A stretch of DNA of 45,713 bases from Pseudomonadota bacterium. GTDB taxonomy: Bacteria; Pseudomonadota; Gammaproteobacteria; Xanthomonadales; Rhodanobacteraceae. The position numbers and the translations under genes are program-made. Of the stretch, positions 10,149 through 19,905 are shown in pieces. Where the stretch lies: NCBI GenBank assembly GCA_021780735.1, contig JAJXYE010000266.1:1-45713 (forward strand), given 5' to 3'. How positions within the stretch are numbered: position 1 is the stretch's first letter; every line of letters starts with the position of its first letter. Below the pieces are notes generated by a model. It was not told where the DNA came from. It did not search any database and worked only from the letters and a program-made list of their open reading frames with translations.

Positions 10149-10601
10149 ATGCGCGCACCCACCTTCCGTCGTCTGCTCAACCTGTGGCCTCCGTTCCTGT
10201 TCAACTCGATCCGCCTGCAGTGGCTCAGTGGCGACTACAGCGAGGCGAAGGTGGGGCTGCGCCTGCGTCCGTGGAACCGCAACTAGGTGCGCAGCCAGTT
10301 CGGCGGCAACCTGTTCGCCATGGTGGATCCGTTCTGGATGCTGCTGCTGATGCACCGGCTGGGCAACGACTACCAGGTGTGGGACAAGGCTGGCGTGATC
10401 GACTTCGTGGCGCCTGGCCGCGACGACGTCTACGCCCACTTCAAGCTGGAGCAGGTCGTGGTCGACGAACTGCGCGCCGCCGCCTCCGGCGGGCAGAAGG
10501 TACTGCGCTGGTTCGAGACCGAAGTGAAGACCGCTGCTGGTGAAGTCATCGCCATCGTGCGCAAGCAGGTCTGCGTGCGGCTGAAGCATGAAGCCCGCTG
10601 A
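10149..10601 (+). pseudogene. DUF4442/acyl-CoA thioesterase-like protein interrupted by an in-frame TAG
   Basis: MRAPTFRRLLNLWPPFLFNSIRLQWLSGDYSEAKVGLRLRPWNRN-*-VRSQFGGNLFAMVDPFWMLLLMHRLG... continues in the same frame on both sides of the TAG at 10284-10286. Confidence 0.8.
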
Positions 10602-10708
10602 GCCGCAGCCTGGATTGCAGGAACAACTTAAGCCGCGATGCTCCTTCCACAGCCATCCACAAGCCCGGCGCACAACAGCTGAATCCTTTCCCACAGAAGT
10701 CCGTTGCT

Positions 10709-11377
10709 TCACTCCTGCTCGAAGCGAGCGATTTCCTGCAGCATCGATTCTGCCTTCCGCACGGCGCTGCCGGCGAAGTTGTTCTCCAGCCAGCGGCGAT
10801 GCCCGACACGGCGAATCAGCCAGTACACCAGCACGACCAGCGCCAACGAAACAATGCCGCTGAAGACGAGATGGCGAGCCAGGCCGGGAGCGTGGCTCCA
10901 ATAATCATCTCCCCACTGATCGAAGTCGTACTGGATCAGCATGAGCATCGCGGGCACCCAAATGACGCTGCCCAACACGGAGAACACCGGCGCTTCCACC
11001 CGCACCCGCCACGTGCGCAATCGGGCGAGCCGGCGCTGGATATCCAGCACGGGCGCGGCATAGTCGATGGCCTGCAACTGGAAAAGCAACCGCCCGGCAA
11101 ACCCGACCATCACGATGCCGAACATCTGCATCACGATGCCGCATGCCATCTGATGCACCACGCCTTGATGCGTCGTCCAGAACGAAATGCCCCAGAGCAT
11201 TGCGGCGATGCCGAAGACGATCTGCATCGACTGCCCCCACACCAGCGGACGCAGGCTCCGGCGCAGCCGATCCATGCCTTGTCCACGATGGATGAGCCGC
11301 TGCAACGACGCCTGCTCGGCCAGTCGCCGATCCAGCTGCTGCCAGGCAAGTTTCATCTCGTCCAGTTCCATCGTCAT
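10709..11377 (-). CDS. Small membrane protein, probable partner of the adjacent ECF sigma factor
   Basis: 222 aa with about four hydrophobic segments after a charged N-terminal coil. Start overlaps the sigma factor stop (ATGA-type). Confidence 0.7.
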   Translation of the reverse strand: MTMELDEMKLAWQQLDRRLAEQASLQRLIHRGQGMDRLRRSLRPLVWGQSMQIVFGIAAMLWGISFWTTHQGVVHQMACGIVMQMFGIVMVGFAGRLLFQLQAIDYAAPVLDIQRRLARLRTWRVRVEAPVFSVLGSVIWVPAMLMLIQYDFDQWGDDYWSHAPGLARHLVFSGIVSLALVVLVYWLIRRVGHRRWLENNFAGSAVRKAESMLQEIARFEQE

Positions 11378-11901
11378 GCTCCCGTGGTTTCGGCAGCAAC
11401 CATCTGCCCGCGCAGTTTCTGCTTGATGCGGCTTATCTTGGTCGCAACATTGGTTTCGCTGATGCCGAGAATCTCGGCGATCTCGGCGTAGCTGCGATCC
11501 TCCAGGTACAGCAGGATCAGCGCCCGGTTGAGCGGATCGAGCTCGCCGATGAAGGCATACAGCGCGGTCAGCCGCTCGTCCTGTTGCGGAATCGCCTCGC
11601 CGCCACCGACGGTTTCCAGGTGATGCGGCTGCAGTGGCTCGAACCGATCGGTCTCCGACCAGCGCCCGCGCCGCGCCTGTGAAATCGCCACGTTCAACGC
11701 GATGCGGTACATCCAGGTGGAAAACCTCGCCTGTCCCTCGTCATAGCGGCCGAACGAACGCCACAGCTGGGTGGCGATCTCCTGCGCCAGATCCTCGCGA
11801 TCGGCCAGGCTGCGGCTGTACACGCTGGCCACCTTGAATACGATGCCGCGATGCTCCTGCAGCAGCGATTCGAAGCGCAGCTGATGTTTTCTGGCCGTCA
11901 T
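11374..11901 (-). CDS. ECF-family RNA polymerase sigma factor
   Basis: Sigma-70 region 2 (DREDLAQEIATQLWRSFGRYDEGQARFSTWMYRIALN) and region 4 (RALILLYLEDRSYAEIAEILGISETNVATKISRIKQKL). Confidence 0.93.
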   Translation of the reverse strand: MTARKHQLRFESLLQEHRGIVFKVASVYSRSLADREDLAQEIATQLWRSFGRYDEGQARFSTWMYRIALNVAISQARRGRWSETDRFEPLQPHHLETVGGGEAIPQQDERLTALYAFIGELDPLNRALILLYLEDRSYAEIAEILGISETNVATKISRIKQKLRGQMVAAETTGA

Positions 11902-12146
11902 GGATGTCCGGATTCGGCTGGGTTCACTCCATGATTCGCCCGGCAGCGAAAAAAATCACAACGGGGCCTTCCCGTCGGGGCAGCGGCGGTCGAACGGGGC
12001 ATTGCGGACTGCACCAAAAAGCGGTGACGCCGGTTGGCAACGCGCTGTCGTTCCCTGCGCAAGCGGGTGCGGGCAGCGCGACTGCCGCCAGTTCCGACGA
12101 TGCCCGTGCCCGTGGTGATCGGGCTAGCGTCGCGACTTTGGCCCGG

Positions 12147-13586
12147 TCACGAGGCGGTACCACCCACCGTCATGCCGTCGATCTTCAGAGTCGGCTGGCC
12201 GACGCCCACGGGCACGCTCTGGCCATCCTTGCCGCAGACGCCGACGCCTTCGTCGAGCTTGAGGTCGTTGCCGATCATCGAGACCCGATTGAGCACCTCC
12301 GGACCGCTGCCGATCAGGGTGGCGCCCTTGACCGGGCGGGTGATCCTGCCGTCCTCGATCAGGTACGCCTCGCTGGCGGAGAACACGAACTTGCCGTTGG
12401 TGATGTCGACCTGACCGCCGCCGAAATTCGGCGCGTACAGACCCTTCTTCACCGAGCGGATGATTTCCGCCGGGTCGTGCTGGCCGGCGAGCATGTAGGT
12501 GTTGGTCATGCGCGGCATCGGCAACGCGGTGAACGACTCGCGGCGACCGTTGCCGGTCGGCGCCATGCCCATCAACCGTGCGTTGAGCTTGTCCTGCATG
12601 TAGCCCTTGAGGATGCCGTCCTCGATCAACGTGGTGCACTCAGTCGGCGTGCCCTCATCGTCGATGCTGAGCGAGCCACGACGGCCCGGCAGGGTGCCGT
12701 CGTCGACGATGGTGACGCCTTTCGCTGCCACGCGCTGACCGATGCGGCCGGAGAATGCGGAGCTGCCCTTGCGGTTGAAATCCCCTTCCAGACCGTGACC
12801 GATGGCCTCATGCAGCAGCACGCCGGGCCAGCCCGGACCGAGCACCACGGTCATCTGCCCGGCCGGTGCGTCGACCGCATCCAGATTGACCAGCGCCGAA
12901 CGAACCGCTTCGTCGGCAAACGCCAGGGCACGACCGTTCTCGATCAGTTCGCGATAACCGTAACGTCCACCGCCACCGGCATTGCCCTGTTCGCGGCGAC
13001 CGTTCTGCTCGGCGATGACCTGGACGTTGAGCCGCACCAGCGGGCGCACGTCGGCAGCCAGGGTGCCGTCCGAGGCAGCGATCAGGATCGTATCGACCGT
13101 GGCCGCGATGCTGACGATCACCTGCTTCACCCGCGGGTCGCGCGAGCGGGCGTACGCGTCCACCTCGCGCAACAGGGCGATCTTGTCGGGGTTGGGCAGG
13201 CTCTCGACCGGGTCGATGGCGGGATACAGCGGGCGCGCACCGTTGAGCGCCAGCGGTTTGCCGGCGCCCTTGCCATCATGGGCGATGGCGCGTGCGGCGC
13301 GCGAGGCTTCAAGCAGTTGCGGCAGCACGATCTCGTCGGAATAGGCGAAGCCGGTCTTCTCACCGGACATTGCGCGCACGCCCACGCCCTGCTCGATGGA
13401 GTGGCTGCCGTCCTTGACGATGCCTTCCTCGAGCAGCCACGACTCGCTGCGTGAATGCTGAAAATACAGGTCGGCAGCGTCGATCGACGGGCCCATCAGC
13501 TGGCTGAAGACGCGGTCGAGATCGCCGGTGGCGATGCCGCCCGGGGCGAGCAGCTTGCTTTCGGCGAGGGTAATCAGGGAATCCAT
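12147..13586 (-). CDS. tldD: Metalloprotease TldD
   Basis: 479 aa with TldD signatures ([34 protein letters not shown], including HExxxH) and C-terminal MTVGGTA. Confidence 0.96.
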   Translation of the reverse strand: MDSLITLAESKLLAPGGIATGDLDRVFSQLMGPSIDAADLYFQHSRSESWLLEEGIVKDGSHSIEQGVGVRAMSGEKTGFAYSDEIVLPQLLEASRAARAIAHDGKGAGKPLALNGARPLYPAIDPVESLPNPDKIALLREVDAYARSRDPRVKQVIVSIAATVDTILIAASDGTLAADVRPLVRLNVQVIAEQNGRREQGNAGGGGRYGYRELIENGRALAFADEAVRSALVNLDAVDAPAGQMTVVLGPGWPGVLLHEAIGHGLEGDFNRKGSSAFSGRIGQRVAAKGVTIVDDGTLPGRRGSLSIDDEGTPTECTTLIEDGILKGYMQDKLNARLMGMAPTGNGRRESFTALPMPRMTNTYMLAGQHDPAEIIRSVKKGLYAPNFGGGQVDITNGKFVFSASEAYLIEDGRITRPVKGATLIGSGPEVLNRVSMIGNDLKLDEGVGVCGKDGQSVPVGVGQPTLKIDGMTVGGTAS

Positions 13587-13687
13587 GGGTCTCGTTGGTC
13601 TGCGGTGGTTCCGGAACTATCCCACATGGGGCTGTCGCCGGGTGCTTTAAAGCGCAGGCCACGACAGCATGAAAACGGAGAACCGGC

Positions 13688-16600
13688 TCAGCGCTGCACT
13701 GAGCCCGATGCGGCGGGCGATGCGCTGCTGCTGGCGGGTGCCGGGACGCTGGGCGCCGGCGCTGGAGCACTGGACGAAGAGGCAGGCAACACAACGGTCG
13801 GCTGGGTAACCACATGCTTTTCGACGAGGGTGATGACCGGCTTGTCCCAGCTGCCCGTGATCTTGTAGCGCGCACTCGCCGCATGGTTCAGGCCCTTGCC
13901 GAGCAAGCCCTGCACCGCGAAGCCGGCCGCGGCGCCAATCGGCCCACCCACCACCGCACCGACCAGGGGCAGGCTGTTGCCGACATGCGGCACCACCCAC
14001 ATCTGCTGGTCGTAGTCCCGCGCACGCAGGCCGGTGCGACCCTTGACGCTGATGTTGGCGGCCGGACCGTCGATCACCAAGTTGCTGGTGGTGGCATTGC
14101 CATCGCTCAGGCGAAAATTGCCGGTGATCGAATCGAATCCCAGGCCCTTGCCGAAGACGTCGCCAAAATCCAGGGTGAGCCGGCGCGGCAGTTCGGCCAG
14201 CGAAACCAGGCCAAGCAGACGGCCCATACCCGGCGAACTGGCCTCGGGAATGCGGCCATCCCTGACATCGACGCTCAACGTGCCATCCATGGTCGCCAGC
14301 GTCAGCGCGCTGGGACTGCCTGGCCAGCTGGCGTCGAGTTCATCGTGGGTCTTGCCACCGTTGACCAGCCCGTCGTAACCGAGGGCGCCCAGCATCGCAC
14401 CGAGATCCTCGGCGGAAAAATTGATCCGCATGTGGGTGTGGCTGTTGCTGGCGCTGCCGTTCCAGTCGCCGCTGGCCGTGACCTGCACCCGCTTGGACAA
14501 CGCGCGCAGTTGCTCGATGTGCATGCCCCTGGCTGTCGGCCAGGTCTCCAGGCGGGCTTCGCCGAGCTTCGCATCACCCAGGCGCAGGTCACCGATCCAC
14601 AGGTGAAACGGCGGCAGCGCGGCGGGATTGATGCCTGTGTTGGCCGGATCGACGACCGCCCCACCGCTGGCTGCGGCACCGTCGGCAGGTTTCGCGTCCT
14701 GCGCCGGCCAGTGCAGGCGCTGCAAGCGCGCGGTAACCCCACGCTTGCCCAGCTCCACCGTCGGCACGCTGAAGTTGCCGGCCATGGAGGCCCCATCCAC
14801 ATCCACGCTCAACACGTCAGGCCGGGGCGTGGCAACCAGCTTCAGGGCTCCCAGCGGACGACCGAACCAACCGGCACGGTCGGTGCTGACATCGAGACTC
14901 TCCAGGCCCGGTCCATCCCCGCTGCCGCCAGCGACGCGCTGCACCCAGCCGGTCACATCCAGCGTGGCGGCATGGCCGCGAATACGCAGGTCACGCAACG
15001 GCAGGCTCTGTGGCATCTGGTCGCCGAAAGCCAGGGTGCCCGCCAGTACCTGCTGCGGGTCAGCGGGAAGCCGCAGGTGACCGCGCATCAGCTGGCCAAG
15101 CGCGATCTGCACGTCGCTGCCGCTGACCGGCAGGCTCATGCTCAGATGCAGCGGCAGGCTGGCCCCCGCTGGCTTGTCCAGCGGCGCCGGAAGATCCAGC
15201 GTGGTGCCGATCAATGGCGAGTCGACGCTGAGCGTTTGCGCGAGGGCATCGCTACCGGCCTGATGCGCGATGCTGAAACCGATGGCGAAATCGCTGCGCC
15301 CGTCTGCCAGCTTGCCGATCCAGTCCAGTGACGGGTAATCCTGGATGAGTTCGGCCACGCGATAATTGCCCTGCAGCGTGGCTGACAGAATCGTCGCCGG
15401 ATCGGCATTGGCGCCGGCAATCGCCATCTGCAGGCTGGAGGGCTCGCCGTGGAAGCTGGTATTCAGCGGGCCGGCCTGCATTCCGTGCAGATCGAATGTC
15501 AACGGGCCATTGAGCCTGGCCAGCTGCAGGTTCCACGCCGGCGCGCTGAGGTCGGCGTCCTTCAGCTGGGCGCTGCCGTTCAACTGCGCCTTGCTGACGT
15601 CCTTCAACGGCAACGCAAGATGAAACCCGAAACTGCCGCTGCCACCCAGTTTCAGCTTGGCCAGGACATCGGCCTGACGGTTGGCGATCGGGCTCTTGCG
15701 CGCAAATTCCAGCAGGCCCGCTGCGCTGCCGCTGCCCTGCACGTTGAGGTCGAGCAGGCCCTCGCCGAAATCGGGAATCAGCGCCACGGCCTTGTCCACC
15801 TTCACGCCGAGCGACTGTCCGGCATCGACCTCGACCAGCATGCCGCTGTTGATGAAGCTGGCGATCGCATTCACCCCTTCCGCACGCGGCCAGTCCTTGC
15901 CGTAGTCGAAGGTCAGGGCGCTGATTTGCGCTCGTGCCTCGAAGCGCCCCTCGTTGTGACGGAATGGCCAGTCTCCCAGATTGCCGTACAGCAGCACCTC
16001 CGCCTGGTCGAGCTTGCCGCTGACCAGCGCTCGATCGAGCCAGGCGATGCTGGCCGGCGGCATCACCCCGATCGGCCAGAACAGTTTCGCCGACGCCACA
16101 TCGGAAGGATCCAGACTGACGTAGATCTTCGCGAACGGCGCGCCCCCCGCCGCCGGCAGGATCAGCTGGCCGCGGGCGCTGCCGGCATAGCCGGCGCCGA
16201 CGAAATCCAGCGTATCGACACCGAGGTGCCAGTCGCCGTCCTCGGCCCAGAACGCCAGGTTGCCGGACAACCGCGACAGCACGAACGGCTGGCGGAAAAG
16301 ATGCGGTGATTGCACGATGGTCGATTGCGCTGGCAGCTCGAGCGAGATCGCCTCCGCATCGCCGCGCAGCTGGCCGTGCAAACCCTCCAGACCAGGCAGC
16401 TTGCCGACCGGATCGATGCCCATGCCGCTGAATTGCAGCGCCAGCTCCTGCACGCCGACCGCCTGCGACCAGTGCAGGTCCAGCTGATCCAGTTCGCCAC
16501 GCGGATGCCCGCTGCCCAGCCATCGCGCCAGCGGACCAGGCATATCGGGCTTCAACGCCAGCCATGGCAGCAGCGGGGCCAGCTGCAATGCACGTGCGGC

Positions 16601-17593
16601 AACCTCGACGGTTGTCTGCCCGGTGACCGGATGGTGCAGATCCGCCACCAGCGCGCTGCCGTCGTCGCCGGCCCAGCGCAATTGGTAACCGTCTGCGCTG
16701 GCATGCACACCGGCCAACCCGTGCAGGGTCACCACGCTTGCGCTGCCTCCGGCGGGCGCCGTCACCGCCAGGGAATCCAGCCCGAATCGGATCAGGCTGC
16801 TGCTCAGCTTCCCCTCCTTCCAGTCCAGCCACGCGCTGAGGCGACCGCGGCCATGGTCAAGCCGGTAGCCACCCGTGTCGAAACCATCCAGCAGGGCGGG
16901 CAGTTGCGCGCCGTCGACGCCGACCCACACCCGTCCGGCGCGTCCATCGTCACTGGAACGACCGGCCAATCGCACGCTGGCATCCGGCACACCTTCGCGC
17001 TGCAGCCTGCCGCCAAAGCGCAGCTGGTCACCCTGATGGCTCAAGCGCAATTGCGGCGAGATCAGTGTGTAGCGCTTGCCGGTGGTGGTGTCGTCGACCA
17101 CCAGGCGCAGATTGGCCAGCCACAGATCCATCGACAGTGGGCCCAGCGACATCGGCTGGCTGTCGCTTCCTGCGCCCACGCCGATGCCATTGACATGCCA
17201 CCCGGCGGTATCGTGCAGCAGATCGAGCTGCAGATCGCGCACATGCAGATTCAGCAACTGCCGCGAGGGCAGCAGCCAGCCACCGAAATCCAGCTTCAAC
17301 TCGGATTCGGGCAACCTCAGCACAGCGCCGCCCGCCGCCGCACCCACACGCACTCCGTGCAGGATGAATTCCGGCCCGGATGGCGTCCAGCGCCCTTCCA
17401 TCGAACTGATGCTGACCGGCCGCTGCAGGCGCTGACTGAGCTGCCCCGCCACCCACGCCGGATGCCTGGCCAGCAACGGCAACAGTATCTGACCCAGTGC
17501 CATCAGAACCGCCAGGACGATCACCATCGTGCCGACGATCCAGCTCAGCGCACGAAAAACACGATGCATTCGCCGCCGCCACAATGCGTTCAC
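13688..17593 (-). CDS. yhdP: YhdP-family AsmA-like protein
   Basis: 1301 aa with an N-terminal TM anchor and an AsmA-like C-terminus (NLVIDGPAANISVKGRTGLRARDYDQQMWVVP). Located between rng and tldD. Ala/Ser/Pro-rich tail. Confidence 0.9.
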   Translation of the reverse strand: MNALWRRRMHRVFRALSWIVGTMVIVLAVLMALGQILLPLLARHPAWVAGQLSQRLQRPVSISSMEGRWTPSGPEFILHGVRVGAAAGGAVLRLPESELKLDFGGWLLPSRQLLNLHVRDLQLDLLHDTAGWHVNGIGVGAGSDSQPMSLGPLSMDLWLANLRLVVDDTTTGKRYTLISPQLRLSHQGDQLRFGGRLQREGVPDASVRLAGRSSDDGRAGRVWVGVDGAQLPALLDGFDTGGYRLDHGRGRLSAWLDWKEGKLSSSLIRFGLDSLAVTAPAGGSASVVTLHGLAGVHASADGYQLRWAGDDGSALVADLHHPVTGQTTVEVAARALQLAPLLPWLALKPDMPGPLARWLGSGHPRGELDQLDLHWSQAVGVQELALQFSGMGIDPVGKLPGLEGLHGQLRGDAEAISLELPAQSTIVQSPHLFRQPFVLSRLSGNLAFWAEDGDWHLGVDTLDFVGAGYAGSARGQLILPAAGGAPFAKIYVSLDPSDVASAKLFWPIGVMPPASIAWLDRALVSGKLDQAEVLLYGNLGDWPFRHNEGRFEARAQISALTFDYGKDWPRAEGVNAIASFINSGMLVEVDAGQSLGVKVDKAVALIPDFGEGLLDLNVQGSGSAAGLLEFARKSPIANRQADVLAKLKLGGSGSFGFHLALPLKDVSKAQLNGSAQLKDADLSAPAWNLQLARLNGPLTFDLHGMQAGPLNTSFHGEPSSLQMAIAGANADPATILSATLQGNYRVAELIQDYPSLDWIGKLADGRSDFAIGFSIAHQAGSDALAQTLSVDSPLIGTTLDLPAPLDKPAGASLPLHLSMSLPVSGSDVQIALGQLMRGHLRLPADPQQVLAGTLAFGDQMPQSLPLRDLRIRGHAATLDVTGWVQRVAGGSGDGPGLESLDVSTDRAGWFGRPLGALKLVATPRPDVLSVDVDGASMAGNFSVPTVELGKRGVTARLQRLHWPAQDAKPADGAAASGGAVVDPANTGINPAALPPFHLWIGDLRLGDAKLGEARLETWPTARGMHIEQLRALSKRVQVTASGDWNGSASNSHTHMRINFSAEDLGAMLGALGYDGLVNGGKTHDELDASWPGSPSALTLATMDGTLSVDVRDGRIPEASSPGMGRLLGLVSLAELPRRLTLDFGDVFGKGLGFDSITGNFRLSDGNATTSNLVIDGPAANISVKGRTGLRARDYDQQMWVVPHVGNSLPLVGAVVGGPIGAAAGFAVQGLLGKGLNHAASARYKITGSWDKPVITLVEKHVVTQPTVVLPASSSSAPAPAPSVPAPASSSASPAASGSVQR

Positions 17594-17614
17594 GCGCAGC
17601 AGCCCGCGGCGGAA

Positions 17615-19099
17615 TTACAGCAAGACGACATCAAACTGTTCCTGCGAATAATGCTCTTCAGCCTGAAAGCGTATGCTTTTGGAGATGAACTCTTCCAGTT
17701 CGGCCACGGCGCCGGACTCTTCCTCGAGGATCCGGTTCACTACCAGCGGGTTGGCCATGACCAGCAGTTTCTCCGCATTGAACTGGCGCACCGCCCGGGT
17801 GATTTCCCGAAAGATCTCGTAGGTCACCGTTTCGGCGGTTTTAAGCACGCCGCGCCCGTTGCAGGTGGCGCACGGCTCGCACAGCTGGCGCGCCAGGCTC
17901 TCGGTGGTGCGCTTGCGGGTCATCTCGACCAGGCCCAGCGCCGACATCGGGTAAACGGTGGTCTTGGCGTGGTCGCGAGCCAGACCCTTGTTCAGCATGC
18001 GCAGCACCTGGCGCTTGTGCTCCTCATCATTCATGTCGATGAAGTCGATGATGATGATGCCGCCCAGATTACGCAGCCGCAGTTGCCGCGCCGACGCCTG
18101 TGCCGCCTCCAGATTGGTGCGATAGACCGTCTCCTCCAGATTGCGGGTGCCGAGGTAGGCACCGGTATTGACGTCGATCGTGGTCATCGCCTCGGTCTGG
18201 TCGACGATGAGGTAGCCACCGGACTTCAAGGGCACCTCTTTCTTCAGCGCACGCTGCATCTCGTCCTCGACCCCGTACAGATCGAAGATCGGCCGCTCGC
18301 CATCGTAGTGCTCGATGCGGTCATCCAGTTGCGGCATGAACTTGTGCACGAACCGGGTGACCTTGTCGAAGGTCTCGCGCGAGTCCACCCGCACCTTCTC
18401 GATGTCGTCGTTGAGCATGTCGCGCAAGCTGCGCAGAGGCAGCGACAACTCCTCGTAGACCCGTTCGCCGACGCCGGCCTTGGCAATGTTCTCCTGCACC
18501 ACGCGCCAGACCTTGGTGAGATAGGCGACATCGAATGCCAGTGCCTCGGCGCTCTGCCCCTCGGCATTGGTGCGCACGATGTAACCCAACGGGTTGTCGC
18601 CGATCAGCTGGCTCATTACGTCCTTCAGGCGCTGACGCTCGACCTCGTCCTCGATGCGCGCCGATATGCCCAGGGTACGGGCATACGGCAGCAGCACCAG
18701 GTAGCGCGACGGAATCGACAGATGCGCCGAGAGCCGGGCCCCCTTGGTGCCAATCGGATCCTTCACCACCTGCACCACGATTTCCTGCCCCTCATGAACC
18801 AGTTCGCTGATCGAGGGAAGGTGACCATTGCCACTGCCGTTCGAGTCCACCGCGTCCGTGGCCAGTGCCGACGGCCGCACGATGTCCGAGGCATGCAAAA
18901 ACGCCGCGCGCTCCAGCCCGATCTCCACGAACACTGCCTGCATGCCGGGCATGACCCGCTGAACCCGGCCCTTGTAGACATTGCCGACATAACCTCGCCT
19001 GGAGGCACGCTCGACGTGTACTTCCTGCAACATGCCGTTCTCGACCACACCGACCCGGGTTTCGCGCGGGGTCACGTTGATCAGTATTTCTTCGCTCAC
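17615..19099 (-). CDS. rng: Ribonuclease G
   Basis: Starts VSEEILINVTPRETRVGVVENG (GTG at 19099). RNase E/G catalytic core (GGYLIVDQTEAMTTIDVNTGAY; GLVEMTRKR) and CEPCxxC zinc link. Confidence 0.95.
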   Translation of the reverse strand: MSEEILINVTPRETRVGVVENGMLQEVHVERASRRGYVGNVYKGRVQRVMPGMQAVFVEIGLERAAFLHASDIVRPSALATDAVDSNGSGNGHLPSISELVHEGQEIVVQVVKDPIGTKGARLSAHLSIPSRYLVLLPYARTLGISARIEDEVERQRLKDVMSQLIGDNPLGYIVRTNAEGQSAEALAFDVAYLTKVWRVVQENIAKAGVGERVYEELSLPLRSLRDMLNDDIEKVRVDSRETFDKVTRFVHKFMPQLDDRIEHYDGERPIFDLYGVEDEMQRALKKEVPLKSGGYLIVDQTEAMTTIDVNTGAYLGTRNLEETVYRTNLEAAQASARQLRLRNLGGIIIIDFIDMNDEEHKRQVLRMLNKGLARDHAKTTVYPMSALGLVEMTRKRTTESLARQLCEPCATCNGRGVLKTAETVTYEIFREITRAVRQFNAEKLLVMANPLVVNRILEEESGAVAELEEFISKSIRFQAEEHYSQEQFDVVLL

Positions 19100-19226
19100 T
19101 GCATACTCCCGGGACTGGGCATCTTTATAGCGGCTGCGCAGGCGAACTGTCGATGCATACCGCACGCCACGGCATATCGGCGAGCCACTTGCTTTAGGCT
19201 TGGGTCATGCTCAGACGAGGCCGCTC

Positions 19227-19892
19227 ATGAAATTGCTGCTAGTGGAAGACTCCGATCGCCTGCGCCAGACCCTGCAGCACGGCCTGCAGGGCGCCGGCTT
19301 TACCGTCGATGCCGCCAGCGATGGCGTGGAAGCCTGCGCCTTCCTGGGCAGTTATGGCTACGAGCTGGTGGTGCTGGATCTGATGCTGCCGCGACTGGAC
19401 GGCATCGGCGTCCTGCGCAGTCTGCCCACCGGCGGCCAGCGCCCGCGGGTGCTGGTGCTGTCCGCGCGCGATCAGGTCGCCGACCGGATCGAGGCACTCA
19501 ATGCCGGCGCCGACGACTACATGGTCAAGCCTTTCTCCTTCGACGAACTGGTCGCGCGGCTGCACGCACTGGCGCGGCGGCCGCAGGAGGCGCAGCCATT
19601 GATACTCAGCCACGGTTCACTGGCCTGGGATCCGCGCTCGCACAGCGCCAGCGTGGATGGCCAGCCGCTGCCCCTGACTCCCCGGGAGTTCGCTGTTCTG
19701 GGCCTGCTGCTGCGCCATCGCGGCCGCGCATTCAGCCGGATGGACATCCTTGAGCGCACCGCCGGCAGCGACAGCGAGGTGTCCGACCGCAGCGTCGAAG
19801 TGCTGGTGTTCGGCCTGCGCCGCAAGCTCGACGCGGCCGGCTTGATCGGCCTGATCGAAACCCGCCGTGGCGCGGGCTATCTGATTCCGTGA
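19227..19892 (+). CDS. OmpR-family response regulator
   Basis: Receiver domain (MKLLLVEDSDRL...LVVLDLMLPRLDG...KPFSFDELVARL) and winged-helix output domain (LTPREFAVLGLLLRHRGRAFSR...RRGAGYLIP). Confidence 0.95.
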   Translation: MKLLLVEDSDRLRQTLQHGLQGAGFTVDAASDGVEACAFLGSYGYELVVLDLMLPRLDGIGVLRSLPTGGQRPRVLVLSARDQVADRIEALNAGADDYMVKPFSFDELVARLHALARRPQEAQPLILSHGSLAWDPRSHSASVDGQPLPLTPREFAVLGLLLRHRGRAFSRMDILERTAGSDSEVSDRSVEVLVFGLRRKLDAAGLIGLIETRRGAGYLIP

Positions 19893-19905
19893 TTGCCGCG
19901 TCACG

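Noticed and set aside
8572-10158. 528-aa minus-strand ORF across cnoX and the first pqiA
   Set aside because: Out-of-frame or antisense to two well-supported genes.
10284-10286. General amber (TAG) recoding in this genome
   Set aside because: Only one convincing in-frame TAG, plus one ambiguous case at the window edge. A nonsense mutation or sequencing error is simpler.
11902-12146. Possible small gene between the sigma factor and tldD (79-aa minus ORF)
   Set aside because: Pro/Arg/Ala-rich translation, overlaps tldD out of frame, no recognisable motif. May be just a 5' regulatory region or decayed sequence.
16310-19753. 1147-aa plus-strand ORF antisense to yhdP/rng and running into the response regulator
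   Set aside because: Long antisense open frame typical of high-GC DNA. Composition is repetitive His/Gln/Arg-rich, and the opposite strand encodes clear yhdP and rng.
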